From an uncultured Prevotellaceae bacterium (lineage in GTDB: Bacteria > Bacteroidota > Bacteroidia > Bacteroidales > Bacteroidaceae): 64,000 nucleotides of DNA. How positions within the stretch are numbered: the stretch's first letter is position 1; each line of letters starts with the position of its first letter. Location of the stretch: assembly GCA_902775475.1 (NCBI GenBank), contig CACYME010000010.1, forward strand, positions 1 to 64,000. Reading direction: 5' to 3'. Positions 7,618-15,870 of this stretch are shown here, piece after piece. The notes beneath the pieces are model-generated. The model was not told the DNA's origin. It saw nothing but the letters and a program-made list of their open reading frames with translations, and did no database searches. Made by a program: the position numbers and the translations under genes.

Positions 7618-10467
7618 TTACTGATTGTGCAACAACCGTCCGTCGCTGGTGATACCGGCGGCGGACATTTTTATGCGCGTCTCCTTGCTGTTGTTGTAGA
7701 ACTCCACGGTGAAGCGGCCCTCCTCGTCGCACACGGCGTTGGGGTTCCAGTAGAGCGTGCGGCGGTAGTCGGTGGGCTGTGCCGGCTGGCGCTGGCTGTA
7801 GTCGGGCTGGTAGAACTCCTCGGCCAGGTTGATGCCGCGCAGCAGGATGTGGCGGTCGCGGAACGTGGGCTGCACGCCGTCGTAGGGGATGAGGCTCAGC
7901 TCCACGGTGGCGTCGGGCGAGTAGGTCTCGCGCACCATCAGCGAGTCCTCGGTGCGAGGTTCGAAGTCGGTGAACACGCGCACGTCCTGCAGCCGCTTCA
8001 GCTTCAGCTGGTTGTAGACGTATTGCGACGTGCGGTTAGCATGGAATACACCGGCTTCCACCGCTTCATTGTCGCTGCTGTAGGGTGAGTAGTTGCGGTA
8101 GTAGGTGTGGCCCTCCAGCCGTCCGTCCACGTTGTAGCTGATGGGGCGGTTCATGTTGCCGAAGAGGAATTTGCACACCTGCACGGGGAACTGGCGCATG
8201 TCGAGCTTGCCGTAGGAGAGTCCGCGGTCGGTAATCTCGTTGTACAGGTCGTAGGCGTCCATGACGAAGGCGGGCTTCTTCCAGTCCACGGCGCGGCGGC
8301 CGCGGCGGTGGCCCTTCACGTTGATGTTGTCCAGATGGTGCACGTCGTTCTCCATTGACAGGTCCGAGAGCGTGTCGATGAGCATCTCGTAGTCGATGTC
8401 GGGCTGGTGTTTCTCGTAGTAGGTGTAGTCGTGGGTGAAGATGGGGAAGAAGACGTCGCGCTTCACGTAGTAGTCGGGGAAGGCGTCCTCGTCGAGGATG
8501 GTGGCATCCTTGCGCGATGCCATGTTTTTCTTCACTGAGTCGTTCTCGGCGTAGGCCTTCATGTTCAGGTAGCCCAGTCCGTAGAACGGTGGAATCTCGA
8601 AGATGAAGTGTCCGCCATGGGTGCGCTGCACCGAGCCGGCCACCTGTCCGTCGACGCTGATTTCCGCCTCCACCAGCACCTCGTGCTTCAGCGACTTGTG
8701 GTTGATGCCCAGGTCGTTGTTGGCATCGATTAGGTTGCCGAACTCCAGGTCCGAGGTGTTGGTGTTGCTGATGCCAGAGCTGCCGATATCCTCGGTGGAG
8801 ATGAATGCCGCCTCGTCGCCCGACTCGGCCCAGGGGTCGGCGTCGTATTCGGCCTGGCTTGTCTTGCGACCCGTCATGCCGACGCCCTCCTGCCATGCTA
8901 TCACCTCGTCGGGCTCCACGGGGTTCACGCTCAGCATCTTGTAGACATTGCCCTCCACGGTGAGCGTCTTCTCCGGCTCGTAGCGCATCTGCCGCTCGCC
9001 CTGCGCCAGCTCCTCCCAGTTGTATTTGCGCCAGCCCTGCACCATCATCAGCAAGTCCAGGTGGCGGCGGTGGATGGCGTCGTCTTTTTCGAAGTAGTGG
9101 GCGGGGTAGGCGATGAAGCCCTTCAGCTCGCTCGACAGCAGCAGGTCGGTCATCATGTTGCCGTTGTCGTAGCTGGGCTCGTCAGTGTAGGCGTCGCGGA
9201 TGGCGATGGAGAAGTTGGTAGGCTCGCTGACACCCTGCAGCTGTACGGGCAGCTCCACGTGCTCATAGGGGGCGTAGGTCTTGTTGTCCACGATGGGGGC
9301 GGTGACGAGCGCGCCGTCGTGCTCATGGTTGTTCACGAAGACGAGGCGGTCGGCCAGTATGCGGCCGTCGCTGTCGAAGAGGGTGACGTCGGCCACGCCG
9401 CTGGGCAGCTCGCTGAGAGGCAGCGTGACGTTCGAACGGCTTTCCGTAGGCCGCGTCACGTTGGAGCGCCCGTCGGAGGCCAGCGTCACGTGCTGAAAGT
9501 GCTTCAGCGCCCCCCGGCAGAGGATGCTCAGCCCATAGTCCTTGTAGGCGGGCAGGTTGCGGGCGTTGATGGCCAGGCGGTCACCGTCGAGCCGTAGCGC
9601 CACGCCCTCTTCCTCGCTCTTTGGCAGCGACTGGGTCCACTGCTTGCCGCGCCAGGTGAAGGTGGCCTTCATCCGCTTGTCCGTCGGGGTGACGGTGAAC
9701 GAGCCACGACCCATGTACTCCGTGCGGATGGTGAAAGGCTGCATGCCGCTGGCGCTCACGGTGCCCTCGATGTCGACGGCCTCGCCGTGCTGGTCGCACA
9801 CGTCGAAGGCCACGCGGTTCTCGATGCCCTCGATGAGGTGGCCGCCCTCGGGGTAGAAGGTCACCACCAGGTCGTCCTTCTTCACGCGGGGCAGGCGTGT
9901 CTTCGGTCGCTGGTACATGCTGCGCACGTCGTAGTCGCCAGCTTCCTCGGGCTTGCTGTAGACGGGCAGCACGCGGCTGTAGAGGCCGTCCCACACGCGA
10001 TAGTAGTCCGCTGCCATCTGGCGGTTGTAGAACCACCACGTCTCGTCGTAGCGATAGTAGTGCTCCCGAACGTTGAAGTTGAGCATCCAGCGGGTGTAGG
10101 CGCGCAGCTCGTAATAGCCCGAATAGAGCGAGTCGGTCAACGCGAACTGCCCGCAGGTGAATCCCTTGTTGCTGACGACTACGGTTTGGCGCTCCACGAG
10201 CATGCCGTCGGGCGAGAGCAACTCCACGTAGAGCAGGCGGCTCATGTCCGTGGGCTGCAGGTTGTCGGCGCGCACCACATAGGCCTTGTACCACAGCGTG
10301 TCGCCCACGAAATAGCATTGGTTGTCCGTATGTACGTACACTTTCTCTTGCAATTGCGCCTGCGAGCCTGTCTTCAAAGCCTCGTGTATGTCGTCAATAC
10401 CTTCGGCAAAGGCGCAATGTGCCATAGCCGTCAACAGGAATAAAACAGCCGATAAAAGTTTGTTCAT
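7618..10467 (-). CDS. Large MG2-type secreted/surface protein (TonB-plug-like in Bacteroidota annotations)
   Basis: A 949-residue exported protein with a signal peptide (residues 1-21, ending CAFAEG). It opens with the macroglobulin-type MG2 strand pattern QEKVYVHTDNQCYFVGDTLWYKAYVV (partial motif), followed by several beta-sandwich domains. The C-terminal third (DNINVKGHRRGR, YNVDGRLEGHTYY, then NPNAVCDEEGRFTVEFYNNS) resembles proteins usually labelled carboxypeptidase-regulatory or TonB-plug domain proteins in Bacteroidota. No catalytic motif is evident and the substrate is unknown. It stands alone, convergent with the PL11 lyase. Its upstream gap is occupied by an R2 repeat, and I could not identify its promoter. 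Confidence 0.7.
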   Translation of the reverse strand: MNKLLSAVLFLLTAMAHCAFAEGIDDIHEALKTGSQAQLQEKVYVHTDNQCYFVGDTLWYKAYVVRADNLQPTDMSRLLYVELLSPDGMLVERQTVVVSNKGFTCGQFALTDSLYSGYYELRAYTRWMLNFNVREHYYRYDETWWFYNRQMAADYYRVWDGLYSRVLPVYSKPEEAGDYDVRSMYQRPKTRLPRVKKDDLVVTFYPEGGHLIEGIENRVAFDVCDQHGEAVDIEGTVSASGMQPFTIRTEYMGRGSFTVTPTDKRMKATFTWRGKQWTQSLPKSEEEGVALRLDGDRLAINARNLPAYKDYGLSILCRGALKHFQHVTLASDGRSNVTRPTESRSNVTLPLSELPSGVADVTLFDSDGRILADRLVFVNNHEHDGALVTAPIVDNKTYAPYEHVELPVQLQGVSEPTNFSIAIRDAYTDEPSYDNGNMMTDLLLSSELKGFIAYPAHYFEKDDAIHRRHLDLLMMVQGWRKYNWEELAQGERQMRYEPEKTLTVEGNVYKMLSVNPVEPDEVIAWQEGVGMTGRKTSQAEYDADPWAESGDEAAFISTEDIGSSGISNTNTSDLEFGNLIDANNDLGINHKSLKHEVLVEAEISVDGQVAGSVQRTHGGHFIFEIPPFYGLGYLNMKAYAENDSVKKNMASRKDATILDEDAFPDYYVKRDVFFPIFTHDYTYYEKHQPDIDYEMLIDTLSDLSMENDVHHLDNINVKGHRRGRRAVDWKKPAFVMDAYDLYNEITDRGLSYGKLDMRQFPVQVCKFLFGNMNRPISYNVDGRLEGHTYYRNYSPYSSDNEAVEAGVFHANRTSQYVYNQLKLKRLQDVRVFTDFEPRTEDSLMVRETYSPDATVELSLIPYDGVQPTFRDRHILLRGINLAEEFYQPDYSQRQPAQPTDYRRTLYWNPNAVCDEEGRFTVEFYNNSKETRIKMSAAGITSDGRLLHNQ

Positions 10468-10545
10468 GAATAGTTTTTTTTGACATGTCAGTATGCTTTT
10501 GACGCTTTTCGCATGTCAGGGTTTATTGATGATGCACAAAAAAAT

Positions 10546-10754
10546 GGCAATGATATAGCAGTTGGCCTATTTGTGCGTATTTTCCCCCTGTTCTCAGCAG
10601 GAAGGCAGCGGGCGCTGCCATTGATTTTCCCGCCCGCTGCCATTATTGGCAGCGGCCGCTGCCAATATCGTCCCCGCCCGCTGCCAACAGAAAAGGCGTG
10701 GCTTTTTTCCCGCTCCGGCGTGGCCTGGTCCCCATTTGTCGCCACCTTTTTCCC
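10546..10754. repeat. R2 GC-rich palindromic element, copy 1
   Basis: About 209 bp, repeated at 14662-14895 in the same orientation. It begins GGCAATGA...GCAGTTGGCCTATT and contains an array of GCTGCC/GGCAGC palindromes, including the perfect 20-mer TTGGCAGCGGCCGCTGCCAA, and then a shared unpaired tail (AAAAGGCGTGGC, CCCGCTCCGG, TGGTCCCCATTTG). It fills the divergent gap between the MG2 protein and the next lipoprotein. The rest of that gap (10468-10545 and 10755-10929) shows nothing recognisable. Confidence 0.85.
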
Positions 10755-10929
10755 CTCATCCCTGCTGCTATGGGGAAGCGAGAGGGCTTTCGGGCTGCCT
10801 GGCTTTTCTTTGTGTGCAGGGAAGAAGGGGCGGAGAAAGCGTGCCTTAACATTTTTTATATGCTCGTGATGCAAGATTATCGGTTTCCCGTGTTTTAGGT
10901 ACAGACAAGCAAAAAAAATCTCGACTACG

Positions 10930-11562
10930 ATGAAAAAACAGAAAAACTGGAGACTCGCCCTTGCAATGCTCGCTGCCCTCACCCTCGGCTCTTGCAGCAG
11001 CAACGATGATGACGACTTTACGACGGAGCAGATTCAGCGGACCTACTTCCTGATGAAGGACAGGTATGCCGGCACGATGACCGTCACGGAACAGGGCGAG
11101 GCCCCTCGGCAAAGCCAGACCTACACAGCCATGACCGCACAGTCGGCCGAAGAGCTCACCGTCGCAATCCCGCTCGAGCAGGTGGCCAGTCAGCTGAGCA
11201 ACGAGACGATGGTCGCCCGCATCCGCGAAGTAGGGTTCGCAAAGGTGAAGGCCACCTACGAGTTCACCAATATCGACGAGGGCGGCGCCCACTTCGTGCT
11301 GCATCCGCAGATGGTCTACGACGAACAGCTCTGTCTCCCGGCGACGCGCACCCAGCCCGTCACCTACCAGGGGCTGACGCTGCTCTTCAACCACGACCGC
11401 GGCGGCGACTTCGTAAAGGAGAACGGCGCGCTCGACTTCACGCTCTGCGTAGGCGGCGTGCTGATAGACAACCACTACGTCGAGGGCTTCACGCCCATCG
11501 TCTACCACTTCAGCGGCATGTCTACGACGAAGGATATGAACGGCGAACTTGAAAAGAAATAG
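10930..11562 (+). CDS. DUF4840-like lipoprotein
   Basis: A 210-residue lipoprotein of unknown function. The signal peptide (residues 1-22) ends in LTLGSC with Cys22 as lipidation site, followed by SSNDDDD, an acidic export-type sequence. The mature part begins TEQIQRTYFLMKDRYAGTMTV and continues with mixed beta strands. The pattern resembles the DUF4840 family of Bacteroidales lipoproteins, but I see no catalytic residue set. It lies between an R2 repeat and mutY, and its own stop is only 48 bases from the mutY start. mutY carries its own promoter, so the two are probably independent. Confidence 0.72.
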   Translation: MKKQKNWRLALAMLAALTLGSCSSNDDDDFTTEQIQRTYFLMKDRYAGTMTVTEQGEAPRQSQTYTAMTAQSAEELTVAIPLEQVASQLSNETMVARIREVGFAKVKATYEFTNIDEGGAHFVLHPQMVYDEQLCLPATRTQPVTYQGLTLLFNHDRGGDFVKENGALDFTLCVGGVLIDNHYVEGFTPIVYHFSGMSTTKDMNGELEKK

Positions 11563-11571
11563 GCAGAATTG

Positions 11572-11602
11572 TTTCGTCGTTAAGAAAAACTTCGTAACTT
11601 TG
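11572..11602 (+). promoter_or_regulatory. Promoter of mutY with very short leader
   Basis: TTTC at 11572-11575, a 19-bp spacer, and the -7 box TAACTTTG at 11595-11602. The ATG of mutY begins only 8 bases after the box, implying a leaderless or near-leaderless mRNA. Confidence 0.75.
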
Positions 11603-11610
11603 CATCCGTT

Positions 11611-12615
11611 ATGAACTTCACGACGACGCTTTTGGAATGGTTCCAACAGCACGGGCGCGACCTGCCCTGGCGGCAGACGCGTGACCCTTATGCCATCTGG
11701 CTGTCGGAGATTATCCTGCAACAGACACGCATAGAGCAGGGTCGCCCCTACTGGGAGCGCTTCATGCGGCGCTGGCCCACGGTGGAGGCCCTCGCCGCCG
11801 CCACCGAGGACGAGGTGCTGCGCGAATGGCAGGGGCTGGGCTACTATAGCCGCGCCCGCAACCTGCATGAGGCAGCCAGGCAGATAGCGGCTCGTGGCAG
11901 TTTCCCCAATACGCTGGAGGAGATAAGGCAGCTGAAAGGCGTGGGCGACTACACCGCCGCCGCCATCGGCTCCATCGCCTTCGGGTTGCCTGCCGCCGTG
12001 GTCGATGGCAACGTCTACCGCGTACTGGCCCGCCACTACGGAATCAGCACCCCCATCAACACCACCGAAGGCAAGCGCGAGTTCACGGCGCTGGCCCAGG
12101 AGCTGCTGCCCAAGGAGCCGGCACTGGGCAGTGACGAGGAAGCACCCGCTTCGCTGTTCAATCAGGCGATGATGGACTTCGGCGCCACACAGTGCACGCC
12201 CGCCTCGCCGCACTGCGCCGACTGTCCGCTGCAGCTGTCGTGCACCGCCTTCCGCAATGGCCGGACGGCTGAGCTGCCTGTAAAACTGAAAAAGCTGAAG
12301 GTGAAGGAGCGCCGATTGCAGTATATTTATATAAGGTATCAGGGAGAGACGGCCCTGCACCGCCGCCCTGCGGGCGACATCTGGCAGGGGCTCTACGAGC
12401 CGTTGCTGGCTGATGAGATTCCGCCAGACGCCATCCTGCTGCGGCAGAACGTGAAGCACGTGCTTACGCACCGCATCCTCTACGCCGACTTTTACCTATG
12501 GCAGCCCGCTGAGCGCCCCACCCTGCCCGACGGCTATTTCTGGCTACCCGAAGCCGATATTGACCGTTATGCCCTGCCACGGCTGGTGGAGCTGCTCTGC
12601 GAAAGACTCAACTGA
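11611..12615 (+). CDS. mutY: A/G-specific adenine glycosylase
   Basis: Base-excision repair enzyme that removes adenine mispaired with 8-oxoguanine. The sequence shows the catalytic Glu33 in SEIILQQTR, the helix-hairpin-helix LKGVGDYTA starting at 108, and the conserved Asp132 in VVDGNVYRV. The four-cysteine 4Fe-4S loop is Cys195-X6-Cys202-X2-Cys205-X5-Cys211. The C-terminal third is the NUDIX-like 8-oxoG recognition domain (from about 225). The length, 334 residues, is normal for the family. It has its own promoter and ends in a strong bidirectional terminator shared with the convergent S41 protease. Confidence 0.96.
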   Translation: MNFTTTLLEWFQQHGRDLPWRQTRDPYAIWLSEIILQQTRIEQGRPYWERFMRRWPTVEALAAATEDEVLREWQGLGYYSRARNLHEAARQIAARGSFPNTLEEIRQLKGVGDYTAAAIGSIAFGLPAAVVDGNVYRVLARHYGISTPINTTEGKREFTALAQELLPKEPALGSDEEAPASLFNQAMMDFGATQCTPASPHCADCPLQLSCTAFRNGRTAELPVKLKKLKVKERRLQYIYIRYQGETALHRRPAGDIWQGLYEPLLADEIPPDAILLRQNVKHVLTHRILYADFYLWQPAERPTLPDGYFWLPEADIDRYALPRLVELLCERLN

Positions 12616-12630
12616 AATACAAGAGGGAAA

Positions 12631-12688
12631 AACAGATAAGGACAATTCTCTTTGCTTTGTATAGAGAATTGTCCTTACCTGTTTTTTT
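12631..12688. terminator. Bidirectional terminator between mutY and the S41 protease
   Basis: A hairpin with arms AAGGACAATTCTCT and AGAGAATTGTCCTT, extended by ACAG/CTGT, flanked by A-rich sequence on the left and a T-run on the right. It sits in the 92-bp convergent gap and can serve both genes. It overlaps no coding sequence. Confidence 0.9.
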
Positions 12689-12707
12689 CCGGAATGACGC
12701 CAGCGGC

Positions 12708-14405
12708 CTATTCGCCCGGCGAGAGAATCTTGCGATATTCGGCGGGCGACTTGAGCAGCTGCTCGGCCTGCAGCAGCTGCTTGTCGTACTGCAGGGCCGA
12801 CTGAAGGGCTCCGCGCTGATAGTAGACGGCGGAGATGATTTCCTGTTCCAGCATCTGCTGGATGGTGGTACGATGGCGGTCAAGCTCCTTGCCGAGGTCG
12901 TGCTTCAGGCAGTCCGACAGGGCATCGAAGGCCTGCCGCGACTCGTCGTAGAAGCCCTCGAACTTCGCCGTCTTCACCAGCTCGTCGAACTGCTTGCGGC
13001 TCATGTCGTCGTAAGTGAACCCACTGTCGAGGACACGCTGGCGGAACTCCTGCCACTCCTGCTCGGTGAGGTGGAACTCAACTGGCGAGGCAATCTGCGG
13101 ATGGCGGTAGAGATAGTCGACCACATAGTCGAACATCACCTCGGTGGAGTCGAGCCCGCTGGCCGAGAGATAATAGGCGATGTTGGGCATGGTGTCGTTC
13201 TTCACCTCCACGTCGGGCTTGATGCCACCGCCATCACGCACCTCGCGGCCATTGCGGGTGTAGAAGACGTGGGTCAGCGAGTCGGGAATATGCTCGGTGT
13301 AGGCGGCACCCGACTCGCGGTTGTAGTTGATGGCCTGTATGCAGCGGCCCGAAGGGATGTAGTACTTCGAGGTAGTGATTTTCACGTTGGCATGATAGGG
13401 CAGGTCGAGCGGCACCTGCACCAGCCCCTTGCCGTAGGTGCGCGTGCCCATGACGACGGCGCGGTCGATGTCCTGCAGCGCTCCGCTGGTAATCTCGCTG
13501 GCCGAGGCAGTCTCGCCGTTCACCAGCAGCACCAGGGGCATGAGCGTGTCGACAGGCTCCAGCCGCGTCTGATAGGTGCGGCTGGCCTGAGCCACCTTGC
13601 CGCGGTTCTCCACCACCGTCTGGCCCTGCGGCACCCAGATGTTGACGATGTTCACCGCCTCCAGCTCAGAGCCTCCGCCGTTGCTGCGCAGGTCGAACAC
13701 CAGCCCCTTGGCGCCCTGCTGCTTCAGCTCGACGAAGGCGCGGCGCACCTCGCGCGAGCAGTCCTCGGTGAACTGATACAGGTTGATATAGCCTATGCTG
13801 TCGGGGCGCAGGCCATAGTAGGGGATATCGGGGAACTTGACGTTGCGGCGCGTAATCTTGAAGGTCATCTCCTTGCCCGTGGTGGGGCGCTTGATGCGCA
13901 GCTTGAAGGTGGTGCCGGGGTCGCCGCGCAGGCGGCTGCTCACGTAGTTCACCGCCTTGTCGGTCATCACCGAGTCGTCGATGCTCAGGATGATGTCGCC
14001 CTTCTTCAGACCAGCCTCAGCAGCGGGCATGCCCTCGTAGGGCTCGTCGATGACCACGCGCTTCAGCCGCGTGTGGTACTTCACCAGCGCCCCGATGCCG
14101 GCATACTTGCCCGTGAGCATCATCTCCAGCTGCTTCGTCTCGCTCTCAGGATAATACTCCGTGTAGGGGTCGAGCGAGCGCAGCATGCCCTTGATGCCTG
14201 CCGTCATCGTCTGGCCTGGCGACAGGGTGTCAACATAGAACAGGTCGAGCTGGCTGTAGAGCGTGTTGAATATCTCCAGGTTCTTGGCCACCTCCAGATT
14301 GTGGTTCTGCGCCCCGGCGGGGCAGAGAGAAAAAAGGGAAATCACGAATGACAGGGCTATAGCTATCATTCGCTTGTTTCTGACGGTTCTGTATCTTTTA
14401 CACAT
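12708..14405 (-). CDS. C-terminal processing peptidase, S41 family
   Basis: A periplasmic tail-specific serine protease of 565 residues. An N-terminal signal segment (MIAIALSFVISLFSLCPAGAQ) is followed by a PDZ domain (about 95-180, with GIGALV and GLKKGDIILSIDD). The S41 core comes next with FDLRSNGGGSELEAV, the catalytic Ser301 in NGETASASEI, and the general base Lys326 in TYGKGLVQ, the Ser-Lys spacing expected for this family. The C-terminal 200 residues are helical. A second ATG 12 codons in could also be the start. It likely trims C-termini of envelope proteins; its substrate is unknown. The promoter is at 14506-14536. Confidence 0.93.
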   Translation of the reverse strand: MCKRYRTVRNKRMIAIALSFVISLFSLCPAGAQNHNLEVAKNLEIFNTLYSQLDLFYVDTLSPGQTMTAGIKGMLRSLDPYTEYYPESETKQLEMMLTGKYAGIGALVKYHTRLKRVVIDEPYEGMPAAEAGLKKGDIILSIDDSVMTDKAVNYVSSRLRGDPGTTFKLRIKRPTTGKEMTFKITRRNVKFPDIPYYGLRPDSIGYINLYQFTEDCSREVRRAFVELKQQGAKGLVFDLRSNGGGSELEAVNIVNIWVPQGQTVVENRGKVAQASRTYQTRLEPVDTLMPLVLLVNGETASASEITSGALQDIDRAVVMGTRTYGKGLVQVPLDLPYHANVKITTSKYYIPSGRCIQAINYNRESGAAYTEHIPDSLTHVFYTRNGREVRDGGGIKPDVEVKNDTMPNIAYYLSASGLDSTEVMFDYVVDYLYRHPQIASPVEFHLTEQEWQEFRQRVLDSGFTYDDMSRKQFDELVKTAKFEGFYDESRQAFDALSDCLKHDLGKELDRHRTTIQQMLEQEIISAVYYQRGALQSALQYDKQLLQAEQLLKSPAEYRKILSPGE

Positions 14406-14505
14406 AAATTGTTAATTGCTTGGCAATGGCGAACAAGTCTAAAGTCCTGCGACCTCTTCCTCCGATAGGCCCTTGCTCAAGACCTTTCTTTGTCAATTAC
14501 GCCTG

Positions 14506-14536
14506 CAAAGTTACGAATAAGTGAGCGAAATGCAAA
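14506..14536 (-). promoter_or_regulatory. Promoter of the S41 protease
   Basis: On the minus strand: TTTG (14536-14533), a 19-bp spacer, and TAACTTTG (14513-14506). The spacer core TTTCGCTCACTTATTCG is identical to that of the pullulanase promoter and has one change from that of the GH5 promoter at 35655. Confidence 0.85.
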
Positions 14537-14661
14537 GAAAAAATCAGTTTTTTTCATTTGCATTTCCGAACGCAAGGACCCGAAACTCGTTTCGCCTGGC
14601 TTGCCCGAGAACTTCGGCGAAGCCAGAGTGACAAACAAAATGCTGAACGATCAAAAATTAC

Positions 14662-14895
14662 GGCAATGAAAAAGCAGTTGGCCTATTAGTGCGTTGCCCT
14701 GAATAGTCAGCCTGACAAGGAGGAAGCCCCCTGTTCTCTACAGGGAAGGCAGCGGCCGCTGCCATTGTTTTTCCCGCCCGCTGCCATTATTGGCAGCGGC
14801 CGCTGCCAATATCGTCGGCGGCCGCTGCCAACAGAAAAGGCGTGGCCTTTTTCCCGCTCCGGCATGACCTGGTCCCCATTTGGCGCCGCCTTTTT
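14662..14895. repeat. R2 GC-rich palindromic element, copy 2
   Basis: Second copy of the element at 10546-10754, same orientation. It keeps GGCAATGA, GCAGTTGGCCTATT, the GCTGCC/GGCAGC palindromes with the GCGGCCGC core, and the AAAAGGCGTGGC tail, but has about 25 extra bases near 14695-14720. It lies in the 628-bp gap between the S41 promoter and the radical SAM gene. The rest of the gap (14896-15033) shows nothing recognisable. Confidence 0.85.
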
Positions 14896-15033
14896 CCTCC
14901 ATCGCCATAAAAGCGGCAGAAAGAAGGCTGTCACGAGCCAGTTTCACAGCTTCTCCAGATAATCCGACGTGAGAGGGCAAAAAATACACAAGTACAGGAT
15001 AAAAGAACGGACACGCCCGATTTCCTTCAGCAT

Positions 15034-15810
15034 TCAGTAGCTGACGGTGCAGGGGATGCCGCGCTGGCGAACGAGCTGTGCGATGCGGTCGAGCTGCTCT
15101 GGGGTGGCCTTGCGTAGGCCCTGGGTGGGCGTCTCGCGGTCGATGGTGTAGACCATGACCTGCTGGGGGGCAATGCGGACGACGGCCTGCAGCCAGGGCT
15201 GCACGTAGTCGTCGCCAGTGTTGTCGACCGACTCGCCGCTGCAGTCGCCCGTCATGAACATGGTCTGGATGATGACGTGACCGCCAAAAGCAGCCATTTC
15301 ATCGATGATTCGCTCCACGTCGTAGGTGCCCTGGGGGTGGTCAACGAGGCGGATGTAGTCGGGGTTGACGGTGTCGAGCTTCAGGATGTTGTTGTCCACA
15401 CGCATCAGGGCGTCGTGCACCTGCTGACGGTGAATCATGGTTGAGTTGCTCAGCACGGAGACACGGGCCTCGGGACAGTAGCGGTCGCGCAAGCGGATGG
15501 TATCATCGATGATTTCGGGAAAATGAGGGTGGCAGGTGGGCTCGCCATTGCCCGCGAAGGTGAGCACGTCGGGCAGACGGCCCTCCTGGGTCATCTGTTG
15601 CAGGCGATGCTCCAGGGCCGTGGCCACCTCCTCGCGGGTGGGCATAGGCAGCTTGGGGCGATGGGCCTCGTTGAAGCCGCACTCGCAGTAGACGCAGTCG
15701 AACGAACACACCTTACCGTCGGCCGGCAGGAGGTTGATGCCCAGCGAGAGGCCCAGACGCCGACTGTGCACTGGGCCGAAGATGGGGGAAGGATAGATGA
15801 TGGTACTCAT
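15034..15810 (-). CDS. Radical SAM protein (COG0731-like Fe-S oxidoreductase)
   Basis: A 258-residue radical SAM enzyme of unassigned reaction. It opens with IYPSPIFGPVHSRRLGLSLG, characteristic of the COG0731-like group, and the cluster motif CSFDCVYC (Cys-X3-Cys-X2-Cys) at about residues 35-42 binds the 4Fe-4S cluster and SAM. A glycine-rich SAM-contact motif FAGNGEPT follows, then LSNSTM and LKLDTVNPD. There is no extra cysteine-rich C-terminal domain, so it is a minimal radical SAM barrel. It precedes nothing obviously linked: the DUF2207 gene ends about 60 bases upstream on the same strand. The start ATG at 15810 immediately precedes the conserved N-terminus. Confidence 0.88.
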   Translation of the reverse strand: MSTIIYPSPIFGPVHSRRLGLSLGINLLPADGKVCSFDCVYCECGFNEAHRPKLPMPTREEVATALEHRLQQMTQEGRLPDVLTFAGNGEPTCHPHFPEIIDDTIRLRDRYCPEARVSVLSNSTMIHRQQVHDALMRVDNNILKLDTVNPDYIRLVDHPQGTYDVERIIDEMAAFGGHVIIQTMFMTGDCSGESVDNTGDDYVQPWLQAVVRIAPQQVMVYTIDRETPTQGLRKATPEQLDRIAQLVRQRGIPCTVSY

Positions 15811-15870
15811 TAATTAATTCAAGTTTCTGAAATACTCTTTTGAACACAGAGGCGCAGGATTCATGGCCGG

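Noticed and set aside
10488..11003. Frames in the two R2 copies with similar peptides (HAFSVGSG, YWQRPLPIMAAGG), also 14707-14934
   Set aside because: Translation of the palindromic repeat itself; no consistent start, and one overlaps the real lipoprotein gene.
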